Source of the DNA: Gemmataceae bacterium
Lineage (GTDB): Bacteria > Planctomycetota > Planctomycetia > Gemmatales > Gemmataceae
Length of the DNA stretch: 8,308 nt
Direction: 5' to 3'
Assembly (NCBI GenBank): GCA_020847555.1
Contig: JADLBT010000470.1
Span: 1 to 8,308, forward strand
Part shown: positions 1 through 6,063 of the stretch, in pieces
Layout: each line of letters begins with the position of its first letter
Numbering within the stretch: position 1 is the stretch's first letter
Made by a program: the position numbers and the translations under genes
Notes under the pieces: generated by a model
Told to the model about the DNA's origin: nothing
Databases searched by the model: none
What the model saw: only the letters and a program-made list of their open reading frames with translations

Positions 1-373
1 CGCGGATGCTGCGCTTGACGTCGCGGTAGAAGAGGTTCGTCCGGACCAGGCGGACGCCGCAATTCACATCGTAGCCGACGCCGCCGGGAGAAATGACACC
101 GCCCTCGTCCGGGTCGGTGGCGCACACGCCGCCGATGCAGAACCCGTATCCCCAGTGGATGTCCGGCATGGCGAGGCTGGCGTGCTGAATGCCGGGCAAG
201 AAAGCGACATTGGCGACCTGTTCTGGCGCCTGGTCGCTCTTGATCTGCTGGAGCAGCTTCTCGTCCGCGAAGATCAGGCCATCCACGCGCATCCCCGGCT
301 TGTAGCTCTTCGGGATGCGGTAGCAGCACTCGTCCACCTTCTCCAGCGATCCGTGAAAGGCGTCTTTCACCAT
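1..373 (-). CDS. rtcB: RtcB family RNA-splicing ligase (5' part only; gene runs off the window)
   Basis: RtcB joins RNA 2',3'-cyclic phosphate or 3'-phosphate ends to 5'-OH ends, using Mn2+ and GTP, in tRNA splicing or RNA repair in the cytoplasm. The 124 visible N-terminal residues contain the family signature: [14 protein letters not shown] at about 69-82, then [19 protein letters not shown] at about 91-109. Asp102 and Cys105 of GYDVNCG match the metal-binding Asp and Cys of the RtcB active site (D75 and C78 in the E. coli enzyme, from memory). The guanylylated His and the rest of the protein lie beyond base 1. The ATG at 373-371 is preceded by AAGGAG nine bases upstream. That Shine-Dalgarno overlaps the TGA stop of the archease gene, and the two genes are 14 bases apart, so they are very probably co-transcribed and translationally coupled. 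Identification is firm; only completeness is unknown. Confidence 0.95.
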   Translation of the reverse strand, partial: MVKDAFHGSLEKVDECCYRIPKSYKPGMRVDGLIFADEKLLQQIKSDQAPEQVANVAFLPGIQHASLAMPDIHWGYGFCIGGVCATDPDEGGVISPGGVGYDVNCGVRLVRTNLFYRDVKRSIR

Positions 374-387
374 GACAGAAAGCTCCT

Positions 388-798
388 TCAAATATCCACG
401 ATCACCTCGGCCAGCCACCCACCGTCCGCGGGCTCGACGCGCAGGCCGTGGTAGGTGATGGCCTTGACCTCGTGGTCCAGGGCGTGGCGCGCTCGATCGA
501 GCGGTTCGCCCCAGGCGGTTCCGACGAGCCCGGTGTCATCGACGCGCACCTCGAACCGACTGAACAGCAGGTGCCGGGCGTCGAAGTGATAGAGCAGTTG
601 CCGCAGCCAGTCGAACAGCAGGTACGCGCGCTCGTCCGCCCCCAGGCGCACGTCGAGGCGTTCGCGCGGCTCGACTGTCTGCAAATCCTCGACGAGGACG
701 GCGAAGAGGCCGCGCGCCGCCTCGGCGAAGAGGGTGTTCAGGTCCGCGGCGCGGACGCGCAACCCGAGATCCGCCGTGTGCTCAAAGGTCTCGAACAT
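388..798 (-). CDS. archease, RtcB activator
   Basis: Archease is a small cofactor that speeds RtcB guanylylation and lets the ligase turn over many times. The 136-residue protein has the family marks: [10 protein letters not shown] near the N-terminus (residues 6-15) and a C-terminal block [14 protein letters not shown] (110-123) followed by [11 protein letters not shown] at the very end. Asp10 and Asp135 probably correspond to the acidic metal-binding residues of archeases. Length is normal for the family (about 135-145). I chose the ATG at 798-796 because homologues start just before F-E-H-T-A-D. A GTG at 843 would add 15 residues with no family resemblance and no clear ribosome site; the ATG also lacks a strong Shine-Dalgarno, so the start is less certain than the identity. 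Placement directly upstream of rtcB supports the call. Confidence 0.93.
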   Translation of the reverse strand: MFETFEHTADLGLRVRAADLNTLFAEAARGLFAVLVEDLQTVEPRERLDVRLGADERAYLLFDWLRQLLYHFDARHLLFSRFEVRVDDTGLVGTAWGEPLDRARHALDHEVKAITYHGLRVEPADGGWLAEVIVDI

Positions 799-858
799 GG
801 TGTTACGGACACGCTTGTGCGTGAAGGGGTTCACAGAGCGCACGGGTAGTCCGGTGTC

Positions 859-886
859 ACTCTACCCCGGCGGGGGGCGAAGACAA
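859..886 (-). promoter_or_regulatory. possible sigma-70 promoter for archease-rtcB
   Basis: Read on the minus strand, TTGTCT (886-881) and TAGAGT (864-859) are 16 bases apart, a fair match to -35 and -10 hexamers. Transcription would start near 852, about 55 bases before the archease ATG. The site lies in the 143-base gap after the coiled-coil gene, suggesting that the RNA-ligase operon is transcribed independently of the vWA cluster. The hexamers are imperfect and GC-rich genomes give chance matches, so this is tentative. Confidence 0.33.
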
Positions 887-941
887 GAAACCGCAGCGAA
901 AGGCGAAAGGTGTGCAAGCGACGGGCCGGCAGCGCGGCGTT

Positions 942-2354
942 TCACTGGCCCGGCGGCCGGAAGAGCGGCCCCTTGCCGTCGCGCCGGACGAGCTTGAAGC
1001 CGGCGATCGGTCCCTGGCGCGACTTCTCGGCGGCCGCAGGCTCGGCCGGAGGCGATTCGGGCTGCTCCACGGTCGCGGGCGCCTCCGTGGGGAAGACGGG
1101 CTTCGGGTTGGCGCGCGGCCTGAACACGGGTGGGTCGTCCGCCGTGGCTCCGAGGCCGGCGGCGAAGAGCGGGTTGATTCGCGTGCCAGCCGTGCCGGGA
1201 GCGGCCGGGGTCGGTGCGGCCGGAGTTGGTGTGGCCGTCGCGCTCATGTTTTCGGCCCGTTCCCACTCGCTGAGCGCCTGGTAGAAGGTGGGCATCTCCT
1301 CGCGCTGACTGGCGACGAGGCGCGTGGCGCGGCGGAGGACCGTCTTGATCCGCTGCGTCTCCTCCGCGGCTGGCGGGGGGGCCGGCTGGACGGACGGGGC
1401 CGACGGGGCAGGAGGGCGGCGCTCGCACAGACCCATCACCTCCTGCAGCGCGCCCTGCATTTCCTCCAGTTTCTGGCGGTGCTCCGCGCGCTCCTCGCTC
1501 AGACGTGCAGACAGCGCCCGCATTTCCTGCCGCATCAGAACGATGAGTTCCTGCGTCTCCTGGGCGTGCTCGCCCTGGCGCTCGACGGCTTCCTTGACCT
1601 CCATCACCCCGCGCTGCGTCTGGAGGGTCGCGGCCTCGACGCGCGCCAGGATCTCGCCGTGCCGCTCCAGCGCCTCGCCCAGGCCGCGGAACCCCGCCTC
1701 CTGGGCGGCGGTCAGTCCTTCCAGCTGCTGCAGCGTCATCGCCTCGCGCAGTTCCTCGTTCCCGAGTACCTCGCGGCTGAAGAAGTAGCGCACCCCGACC
1801 ACCAGCAGCGGGTGGCCGCCAGTCGGGCGCAGCGCGGCGACGTGGGCCAGCGCCAGGTAGCCGGTCTGCCGCAGTCCGCCGATCAGTCCGCCGAGCGCCT
1901 GGTCCTCCGCGACCAGCAGGTGCTGCTGGGTCCGGCAGCCGGCGAGTGTCTGGGCCTGCAGGGCCAGTTCGTCGGGGGCCGGCCGGTCGCCGGGGATCAG
2001 CCGCGCCTGGCGGGCGCGCTGGAGATCCTCCAGCGCCCGGCGGCGCAGGTCCGTGGTCAGCCCGGCCGTGCCGGCGCCGGCGGACTGGAGGAACGCCTCG
2101 ATGTCGTTGCGGAACTTCTTCTCGTCGCCCGACGACAGCAGACCCTTGCAGCGGTCCCACCACGATTGCCCGGCCAGCGCTACCTCCAGCGCCTTCCACG
2201 CCCGGTCGTTCGCCGTCGCCAGCGCGCCGGCCAGGCGGTCGGTGTGGGCGCTGAAGCGGCTGCCGACGAAGCGCACCAGCGTGTCGGCTCCCTCGACGCC
2301 CCACACCACGCGCAGGGCCAACGTGGACAGCTGGTTGACGAACATCATGGCCAT
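942..2354 (-). CDS. unrecognised coiled-coil protein with Pro/Ala-rich tail
   Basis: I do not recognise a named family. The 470-residue product begins with an amphipathic helical region rich in Trp and basic residues (about 1-115). A moderately hydrophobic stretch follows (about 150-192, including LLVVGVRYFFSREV), then a long heptad-like, Glu/Gln/Arg-rich segment (about 205-310) that should be a coiled coil. After a Pro-rich linker (312-330) there is a short helix (331-368), then a low-complexity Ala/Pro/Thr tail (370-445) ending in a basic segment, GFKLVRRDGKGPLFRPPGQ. No catalytic motif or signal peptide is evident. The first ATG (2354-2352) has GAGG five bases upstream; a second ATG two codons later is possible. 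It follows the second vWA gene by 60 bases on the same strand, so a shared operon is likely. A scaffold or partner role for the vWA proteins is my inference only. Confidence 0.8.
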   Translation of the reverse strand: MAMMFVNQLSTLALRVVWGVEGADTLVRFVGSRFSAHTDRLAGALATANDRAWKALEVALAGQSWWDRCKGLLSSGDEKKFRNDIEAFLQSAGAGTAGLTTDLRRRALEDLQRARQARLIPGDRPAPDELALQAQTLAGCRTQQHLLVAEDQALGGLIGGLRQTGYLALAHVAALRPTGGHPLLVVGVRYFFSREVLGNEELREAMTLQQLEGLTAAQEAGFRGLGEALERHGEILARVEAATLQTQRGVMEVKEAVERQGEHAQETQELIVLMRQEMRALSARLSEERAEHRQKLEEMQGALQEVMGLCERRPPAPSAPSVQPAPPPAAEETQRIKTVLRRATRLVASQREEMPTFYQALSEWERAENMSATATPTPAAPTPAAPGTAGTRINPLFAAGLGATADDPPVFRPRANPKPVFPTEAPATVEQPESPPAEPAAAEKSRQGPIAGFKLVRRDGKGPLFRPPGQ

Positions 2355-2363
2355 AACCCCCTC

Positions 2364-2408
2364 GGCCGAAGCTCCCCGGCGTCCTGGAGACGCCGGGGAG
2401 CTTCGGCC
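2364..2408. repeat. perfect 20-bp inverted repeat between vWA and coiled-coil genes
   Basis: Arms at 2364-2383 and 2389-2408 are exact reverse complements with a 5-base loop (CTGGA on the plus strand). The hairpin almost fills the 60-base gap and ends directly next to the GAGG ribosome site of the downstream gene on the minus strand. There is no T-run, so it is not a classical terminator. It may be a REP-like dispersed palindrome, an mRNA-stability element or a translation modulator for the downstream gene. The structure is seen directly; the function is inferred. Confidence 0.85.
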
Positions 2409-2414
2409 CGTACC

Positions 2415-3458
2415 TCACCGCGGCAACACCACCGTCTGCTGGATGCGCTGGTCCGCGACCTCCAGCTCGAACCACGGCGAGTTCGGCGGGAGGGTGAACG
2501 ACGCCTTTGCCGGCAGGCCGTCGGCGAACGTCTTGACCACGCGCCCGTGCGCGTCGAATATGCGGGCGGTCGGCGCCACGATCTGGTTCTCGTCCACGAC
2601 CTCGGCGAAGATCTCCTTCAGGTCGCGCATCTCCTTGCGGATCTTGTGGTCCCAGATATCCACGCTGGTCCCGGTGTCGAGGTCGTCCAGCGCCTCCATT
2701 TGACTCTCATCGACGTGGTCGCCGACGCCGATCAACACGCACTTGATCGCGTGCCGCTTGCCGGCCTGGATTTCGCGCGCGAGCTGCGTGGTGTAGCGTT
2801 TGACTGCCTCCAGGTCGTCCAGTCGGCCGTCGGTCAGGAACACGTACATGCCGCGCTCCGCGTCCTTGAAGCGCTCGACGAAGTAACGGACCGCCGGCAG
2901 CAGATACGTCCCGGTCCCGAAATCGATGCCCCGGGGACCGATCAAGGTCAGGCTCCGGCACTGCTCGGTGGTGAAGTCCCCGAGCACCTCGCACGCCGAC
3001 CCGTCTCCGCACGCCCAGTAGATGACAGTCGTCCCGCCGTCCGCGTCGAGGTTGCCGGCCAGGTAAGCGATAAACTCGCACGCCGCCGGCTGGACGATGT
3101 TCTCGCTGTAGCGCAGGTAGCCGCGGCGGATGGCGTCGTCGTAGGCGACCGGCTCGTAGATCATCACCTTCCGGCCGTCCTGGTACTCCTCGGTGATCCA
3201 CCCGCGCCGCCGGTACTCGGCGGCCGCCTCGCGCGGCACCTTGCCGAGCAGCGTCTGGCCGTACCAGTCGCGCATCGACGCGCTGCCGTCGAGGGCGACG
3301 CCGGTTTGCCAGCCCTCGGCCTCCTGGCCCTGTGGCTCCATCAGGATGGTGAACTGGACCTCGACGGCCGAGGGCGTGCGGCGGACGTTGACCTCGCCGA
3401 ACTCCCGGGCAACGAGGCTGCTGGGTAGCTGGTGGCTGATGCCGTCGGTGGGAAGCAT
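2415..3458 (-). CDS. von Willebrand factor A domain protein (second of a tandem pair)
   Basis: A 347-residue cytosolic-looking vWA protein with no signal peptide or membrane segment. The metal-ion-dependent adhesion site (MIDAS) is complete: D57-G-S59-A-S61, a Thr in GTGTYLLP (about 182-184), and D210 in FLTDGR. Such a site binds Mg2+ and usually mediates protein-protein contact. After the vWA fold, a region with VDIWDHKI (267-273) and IFAEVVDE leads to a small probably beta-rich C-terminal domain (about 295-347) with DGLPAKASFTLPP. The upstream neighbour (3564-4490) is a clear paralogue sharing FGEVNV, IYWAC, WDHKI and the C-terminal domain. This copy carries an insert at about 75-115 (Arg/Tyr-rich) that the other lacks. 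The ATG at 3458 has only a weak ribosome site. The specific role is unknown; a regulatory or stress-related assembly is a guess. Confidence 0.88.
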   Translation of the reverse strand: MLPTDGISHQLPSSLVAREFGEVNVRRTPSAVEVQFTILMEPQGQEAEGWQTGVALDGSASMRDWYGQTLLGKVPREAAAEYRRRGWITEEYQDGRKVMIYEPVAYDDAIRRGYLRYSENIVQPAACEFIAYLAGNLDADGGTTVIYWACGDGSACEVLGDFTTEQCRSLTLIGPRGIDFGTGTYLLPAVRYFVERFKDAERGMYVFLTDGRLDDLEAVKRYTTQLAREIQAGKRHAIKCVLIGVGDHVDESQMEALDDLDTGTSVDIWDHKIRKEMRDLKEIFAEVVDENQIVAPTARIFDAHGRVVKTFADGLPAKASFTLPPNSPWFELEVADQRIQQTVVLPR

Positions 3459-3487
3459 GGTGGGTTCTCTGAGGTTTGGGTGCCGCT

Positions 3488-3530
3488 GGCGGCTTCGCAG
3501 AAAGCGCCGGCGACCTGACGCGAAGCCGCC
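3488..3530. repeat. 11-bp inverted repeat between the two vWA genes
   Basis: GGCGGCTTCGC at 3488-3498 is exactly complementary to GCGAAGCCGCC at 3520-3530, with a 21-base loop that contains the self-complementary GCCGGC. It lies in the 105-base gap between the paralogues and has no following T-run. A processing or stability hairpin, or a dispersed palindrome, is possible. Confidence 0.7.
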
Positions 3531-3563
3531 CGCGACGGAGACGGAAGCCAGGGCAGCTCGCTA

Positions 3564-4490
3564 CTACAACCGCGCCAGACCCTCCGTGATGTCCTGGCGC
3601 ACGGTCCCGCCGGGCCAGTCGAGGATGAAGGCGGTGGCCCCGGGCGGCAGGGCGAAGCGGAGCAGCGCCGGGAGTCCCTGCGGGTACTCCTTGACGAGGC
3701 GGCCGGCGTTGTCGCGCACCCGGCCGTGGTCGGCGACCTGGATCTTCTCGCTCACCACCTCCGCGAAGATCTCCGCCAGATTGTGCATGTTCTCCGCGAT
3801 CTTGTGGTCCCACAGGTCGATCGTTTCGCCGTCCGGGTCGCGCAGCTCATTCCCCTCGAACATGTCGTCCAGCTCTTCCATCTGTGCCTCGTCCACCAGC
3901 TTGCCGACGCCGAGGAGGACGAGTTTGATGAACCTGCGCTGGCCCGACGCGATCTGCCGGGCGAAGTGCCAGGAGTACTGCTTGACCTGGTCCAGATCCT
4001 CGATGCGTCCGTCGGTGACGAAGACGCAGATGGCCCACGGCGCGGCGCGGAACGCCTCCTCGACGAAGTAGCGCAGCGGCGGGAGGAGCCTGGTGCCGCG
4101 CCCCCATTTCTTCGGGCCGCGGACGGGCAGGGAGGCGAGCGCCTCCTCGCTGAACTCGCCGAGCGGCTCGATCTGCGACCCGTCGGGGCTGCACGCCCAG
4201 TAGATCAGGTTGGCCCGGCCACTCGACGAGAACCGGGCGAGGTAGGCGGCCATCGTTCGCGCCACCGGCTCGACGACGTTGACAGCCCCGCCAGCGCGGG
4301 CGAAGAGCGCCGGCAGATTCGCCCCGTAGTTCGCCTGCATCGACGCCGACCCGTCCAGGGCGAGGCCAGCGCGGGCGCCTTCGATGTCCGGCTCGATGAG
4401 GATGGTGGCGACGACGTCGAGCCTTCCGTTACCGGACCGATAGACGTTGACTTCTCCGAACGGATCGACCGGGTGGGCTAGCTGGGCCAT
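3564..4490 (-). CDS. von Willebrand factor A domain protein (first of a tandem pair)
   Basis: A 308-residue vWA protein with an intact MIDAS: D46-G-S48-A-S50, Thr132 in GRGTRLLPP, and D160 in FVTDGR. No signal peptide or transmembrane helix is evident, so it should act in the cytoplasm. It shares its architecture with the next gene (2415-3458): FGEVNV near the N-terminus (11-16), IYWAC (96-100), LWDHKI (226-231), IFAEVV (241-246) and a C-terminal domain with GLPALLRFALPPG (272-284). The pair is therefore a tandem duplication that has diverged. I chose the ATG at 4490-4488 because GGAGAGG lies just upstream and because the product then starts, like its paralogue, shortly before FGEVNV. A TTG at 4562 would add 24 residues with no good ribosome site. 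It is the first gene of the minus-strand cluster. Function beyond metal-dependent protein binding cannot be read from the sequence. Confidence 0.88.
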   Translation of the reverse strand: MAQLAHPVDPFGEVNVYRSGNGRLDVVATILIEPDIEGARAGLALDGSASMQANYGANLPALFARAGGAVNVVEPVARTMAAYLARFSSSGRANLIYWACSPDGSQIEPLGEFSEEALASLPVRGPKKWGRGTRLLPPLRYFVEEAFRAAPWAICVFVTDGRIEDLDQVKQYSWHFARQIASGQRRFIKLVLLGVGKLVDEAQMEELDDMFEGNELRDPDGETIDLWDHKIAENMHNLAEIFAEVVSEKIQVADHGRVRDNAGRLVKEYPQGLPALLRFALPPGATAFILDWPGGTVRQDITEGLARL

Positions 4491-4533
4491 CGCAAGTTCC
4501 TCTCCGGCGGCGGGTCGAGGCATACCCACCTCG

Positions 4534-4562
4534 ATTGTGACGCGCGACGGCGTCATCCGCAA
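4534..4562 (-). promoter_or_regulatory. possible promoter for the vWA operon
   Basis: On the minus strand TTGCGG (4562-4557) and CACAAT (4539-4534) are exactly 17 bases apart. This would start transcription near 4527, about 37 bases before the vWA ATG. Both hexamers are degenerate, so confidence is low. The rest of the divergent gap 4491-4742 holds nothing else I recognise except the ribosome site of the plus-strand gene (GGAGG at 4732-4736) and a TATGAT at 4717-4722 with no convincing -35 partner. Confidence 0.28.
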
Positions 4563-4742
4563 GGGGGCAACCGCGCGGATTCAGCCGTGGGCGACAGGCG
4601 CTGCGTCCGATCTGTTCTTCGAGTAAGCGCGGCAACTTGTCTCTCCCCGGCGCTGGTGCTCCGGGTTGGTCAGGCGGCCCGGGCTGGTCGTGGAGGCTCC
4701 CGGCTCGCTGGGCGGCTATGATGATCTTCACGGAGGTCTATC

Positions 4743-5294
4743 ATGGCCCTGCGGCTCGGCGATGCCGTTCCCGATTTCATCTTCCTGCGTCCCGACGGCA
4801 CCCCGCTGCGCCTGGCCGAGATCGCCGCGCGCCCGCTCCTGCTCGTCTTCCTGCGCCACCTGGCGTGAATCCCGTGTCGGGCGCACCTCGGCGAGGTGCA
4901 GGGCCATTACGGCGAGATCCGTGCGCTCGGCGGCGAGGTGCTCGCGGTCAGCTTTACCGGCCCCGTGAAGGTGCGCGCCTACGTCGAGCGCCACCCGCTG
5001 CCGTTTGCGGTCGTCGCCGACCCGGACCGGATCGCCTACCGGGCTTTCGCGCTGGAGCGCACCTCGTGGTGGACGTTCCTGCAGCCGGGCGTCATCGGTC
5101 GGTACTTGAAGTGGCTGTTCCGCGGGGTCAAACCGGAGGCGGCCGAACGCGGGGAGGACGTGTTGCAACTCGGTGGCGACTTCGTCATCGACCGCGCCGG
5201 CCGACTGGCCTACGCCTATCGCAGCGCGGAGCCGACCGACCGGCCGGCTCCCGAGGAGGTGAGGCGGGCGGTCCGGGCCGCGGCAGGCTCCTGA
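4743..5294 (+). CDS. selenoprotein: SelL/SelU-like peroxiredoxin-like redox protein with Sec at the CxxC site
   Basis: A thioredoxin-fold thiol oxidoreductase of the AhpC/TSA-like type, related to the peroxiredoxin-like 2 (SelU) and SelL groups, 183 residues if TGA codon 42 is read as selenocysteine. The N-terminus has PDFIFLRPDGTPLRLAEI (10-27), then LLLVFLRHLA (32-41), U42-I-P-C45 and RAHLGEV. The C-terminal half has VLAVSF (66-71), VVADPDRIAYRAF (90-102) and QLGGDFVIDRAGRLAYAYRS followed by PTDRP, all typical of the family. Homologues have LRHFGCPFCRE-like sequences, so Sec42 replaces the first Cys of the redox pair. Start: ATG with GGAGG six bases upstream. The frame is clean on both sides of the TGA, with a plausible SECIS hairpin just after it, which argues against decay. 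It probably reduces peroxides or disulfides in the cytoplasm; the exact substrate is unknown. A sequencing error or a simple nonsense mutation is the alternative. Confidence 0.88.
4866..4868 (+). other. in-frame UGA, probable selenocysteine codon
   Basis: The TGA is codon 42 of the 4743-5294 frame. It occupies the position of the first cysteine of the family's CxxC motif (U-I-P-C, with TGT for Cys45 at 4875-4877). A change from TGC or TGT would be one base. Conserved family sequence continues directly before and after it, so translation must read through for a working enzyme. Confidence 0.85.
4883..4899 (+). promoter_or_regulatory. candidate bacterial SECIS hairpin
   Basis: GCACCT (4883-4888) pairs perfectly with AGGTGC (4894-4899) around the loop CGGCG, and the loop C and G can pair to leave GGC. 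Twenty bases separate the TGA from the loop. A bacterial SECIS, which SelB binds, is a short stem-loop inside the coding region, with its loop roughly 16-37 bases after the UGA and a conserved G among the first loop bases; this fits. CCC at 4871-4873 could also pair with GGG at 4901-4903 as a lower stem. The hairpin is visible; its SECIS function is inferred. Confidence 0.7.
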
Positions 5295-5416
5295 AACGCG
5301 CGGCGGGGGCCGAACTACTCACCCGTCGCTGCCCCGTTTCCGCACACCCCCGGCCTACCACACCGCCTCTGGTCTGTCTGTCCAGGGCGGAACACGAGCA
5401 TTCGCGGCCGCAAATG

Positions 5417-5445
5417 CCGTCATCCAACCAGGACTGGACTGACGG
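5417..5445 (+). terminator. imperfect hairpin in the gap after the selenoprotein gene
   Basis: CCGTCA (5417-5422) pairs with TGACGG (5440-5445), and TCCA (5423-5426) with TGGA (5435-5438), with one bulged C and an 8-base loop. There is no T-run, so it may be only a weak or factor-dependent terminator. The rest of the 242-base gap 5295-5536 holds no gene or clear promoter that I can see. Confidence 0.3.
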
Positions 5446-5536
5446 GAGAAGCCGGCACGTCGCTTGCTGTACTCCCACTCCCCTGGGCCTCTCCATTCCG
5501 GCGAGTGCCCGCGCGCTCATGAAGGAGGACACGACG

Positions 5537-5764
5537 ATGGACTACAACGACCTGGTGACCGTCTACACGATTGGCGACCCGGTCAAGGCGGAGATCATCA
5601 AAAACGCCTTGAAGGCGGAGGGCATCCGGTGCTTCCTGGAGCAGGAGGACCAGGCCGCCCTGTCTGGTCTGATGGGCGTCAGCGTCAAGCTCCAGGTGCC
5701 CGCCCACGACGCCGATCGCGCGGCGAAGTTCATCCGCGAGCACGAGCAACACCCGAAGACTTGA
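5537..5764 (+). CDS. DUF2007-type small protein (putative signal-transducing protein)
   Basis: A complete 75-residue protein of the DUF2007 type (named in databases as a putative prokaryotic signal-transducing protein). The family pattern is visible: LVTVYTIGDPVKAEIIKNAL at the N-terminus, KAEGIRCFLEQED (26-38), then SVKLQVPAHDADRAAKFI (49-66), a ferredoxin-like beta-alpha-beta fold resembling small ligand-binding or regulatory domains. No catalytic residues, signal peptide or membrane segment are seen. The start is secure: AAGGAGGA (5522-5529) lies seven bases before the ATG, an almost ideal Shine-Dalgarno. The gene stands alone, 242 bases after the selenoprotein gene and 585 before dnaG, on the same strand. 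Its biological role is not established for the family, and the neighbourhood does not reveal it. Confidence 0.85.
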   Translation: MDYNDLVTVYTIGDPVKAEIIKNALKAEGIRCFLEQEDQAALSGLMGVSVKLQVPAHDADRAAKFIREHEQHPKT

Positions 5765-5786
5765 ACCCTTGACAGGCGGCCGCGCG

Positions 5787-5804
5787 GGCCGGTGAAAACC
5801 GGCC
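5787..5804 (+). terminator. GC-rich GAAA-loop hairpin after the DUF2007 gene
   Basis: GGCCGGT (5787-5793) pairs perfectly with ACCGGCC (5798-5804) around a GAAA tetraloop, 22 bases past the stop codon. This is a very stable RNA fold. It is not followed by a T-run (AAGAGG follows), so it is a terminator or 3'-end protector only by position. Confidence 0.5.
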
Positions 5805-5831
5805 AAGAGGTGGTTGCCAATTGCCGTCGGA

Positions 5832-5942
5832 GGGGGCTGCGGCCCCCCGCGCGTAACGCCCTCGCCGGACGGAGTCGGCTCCTACGGCGTTTGGAAACGG
5901 CTGTCTACCCTTCCTCGCCGGGGCGCGGCCAACCGCGCCCCG
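5832..5942. repeat. cluster of strong hairpins in the 585-base gap before dnaG
   Basis: Three further stems follow one another. GGGGGC (5832-5837) pairs with GCCCCC (5842-5847). AACGCC (5855-5860) pairs with GGCGTT (5886-5891) and encloses GGAG/CTCC (5871-5874 and 5879-5882). Finally CGGGGCGCGG (5919-5928) pairs with CCGCGCCCCG (5933-5942) around CCAA. The last is a 10-bp perfect stem followed by CTCCTCTTAA, so it may terminate transcription before the dnaG promoter at 6013. No open frame here looks real. It could be a dispersed palindromic element or a small structured RNA; I do not recognise an RNA family. Confidence 0.5.
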
Positions 5943-6012
5943 CTCCTCTTAACCAGCAGGTGGACAAGAAGATCGGACGAGCGCGCGACACCACGGCCGG
6001 GCATTGCCCAGC

Positions 6013-6041
6013 TTGACTCTTTTCCGACCGATGGCTATAAT
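6013..6041 (+). promoter_or_regulatory. near-consensus sigma-70 promoter upstream of dnaG
   Basis: TTGACT (6013-6018) and TATAAT (6036-6041) are separated by exactly 17 bases, matching 11 of 12 consensus bases. Transcription should start near G6047-G6049. It points at dnaG, whose start codon lies about 300 bases downstream with no gene between, so the transcript carries a long leader or a separate small RNA. This is the clearest promoter in the window. Confidence 0.85.
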
Positions 6042-6063
6042 TGCCCGGGCGCGTGAAGGTGAT

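Noticed and set aside
862..2475. 537-codon minus-strand frame overlapping the coiled-coil gene
   Set aside because: Low-complexity Arg/Gly/Pro/Ala translation in another frame of the same strand; it overlaps two better genes and lacks a ribosome site.
912..3428. Very long plus-strand frame of 838 codons
   Set aside because: It lies opposite the coiled-coil and second vWA genes, whose minus-strand products have complete domains. Its translation is Arg/Leu/Ala-rich without motifs, as expected for a shadow in GC-rich DNA.
4491..4562. Upstream extension of the first vWA protein to a TTG at 4562
   Set aside because: The ATG at 4490 has GGAGAGG just upstream and matches the start of the paralogue, while the extension has no ribosome site.
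4743..4868. Peroxiredoxin-like gene as a nonsense-mutated pseudogene ending at codon 42
   Set aside because: The frame beyond the TGA is intact and conserved, the TGA falls exactly on the catalytic Cys position, and a SECIS-like hairpin follows. A sequencing error remains possible but is the less likely reading.
4637..5764. 375-codon plus-strand frame that ends with the DUF2007 sequence
   Set aside because: Only the last 75 codons resemble a protein family and they have their own ideal ribosome site at 5522-5529. The upstream part is a shifted frame across the selenoprotein gene.
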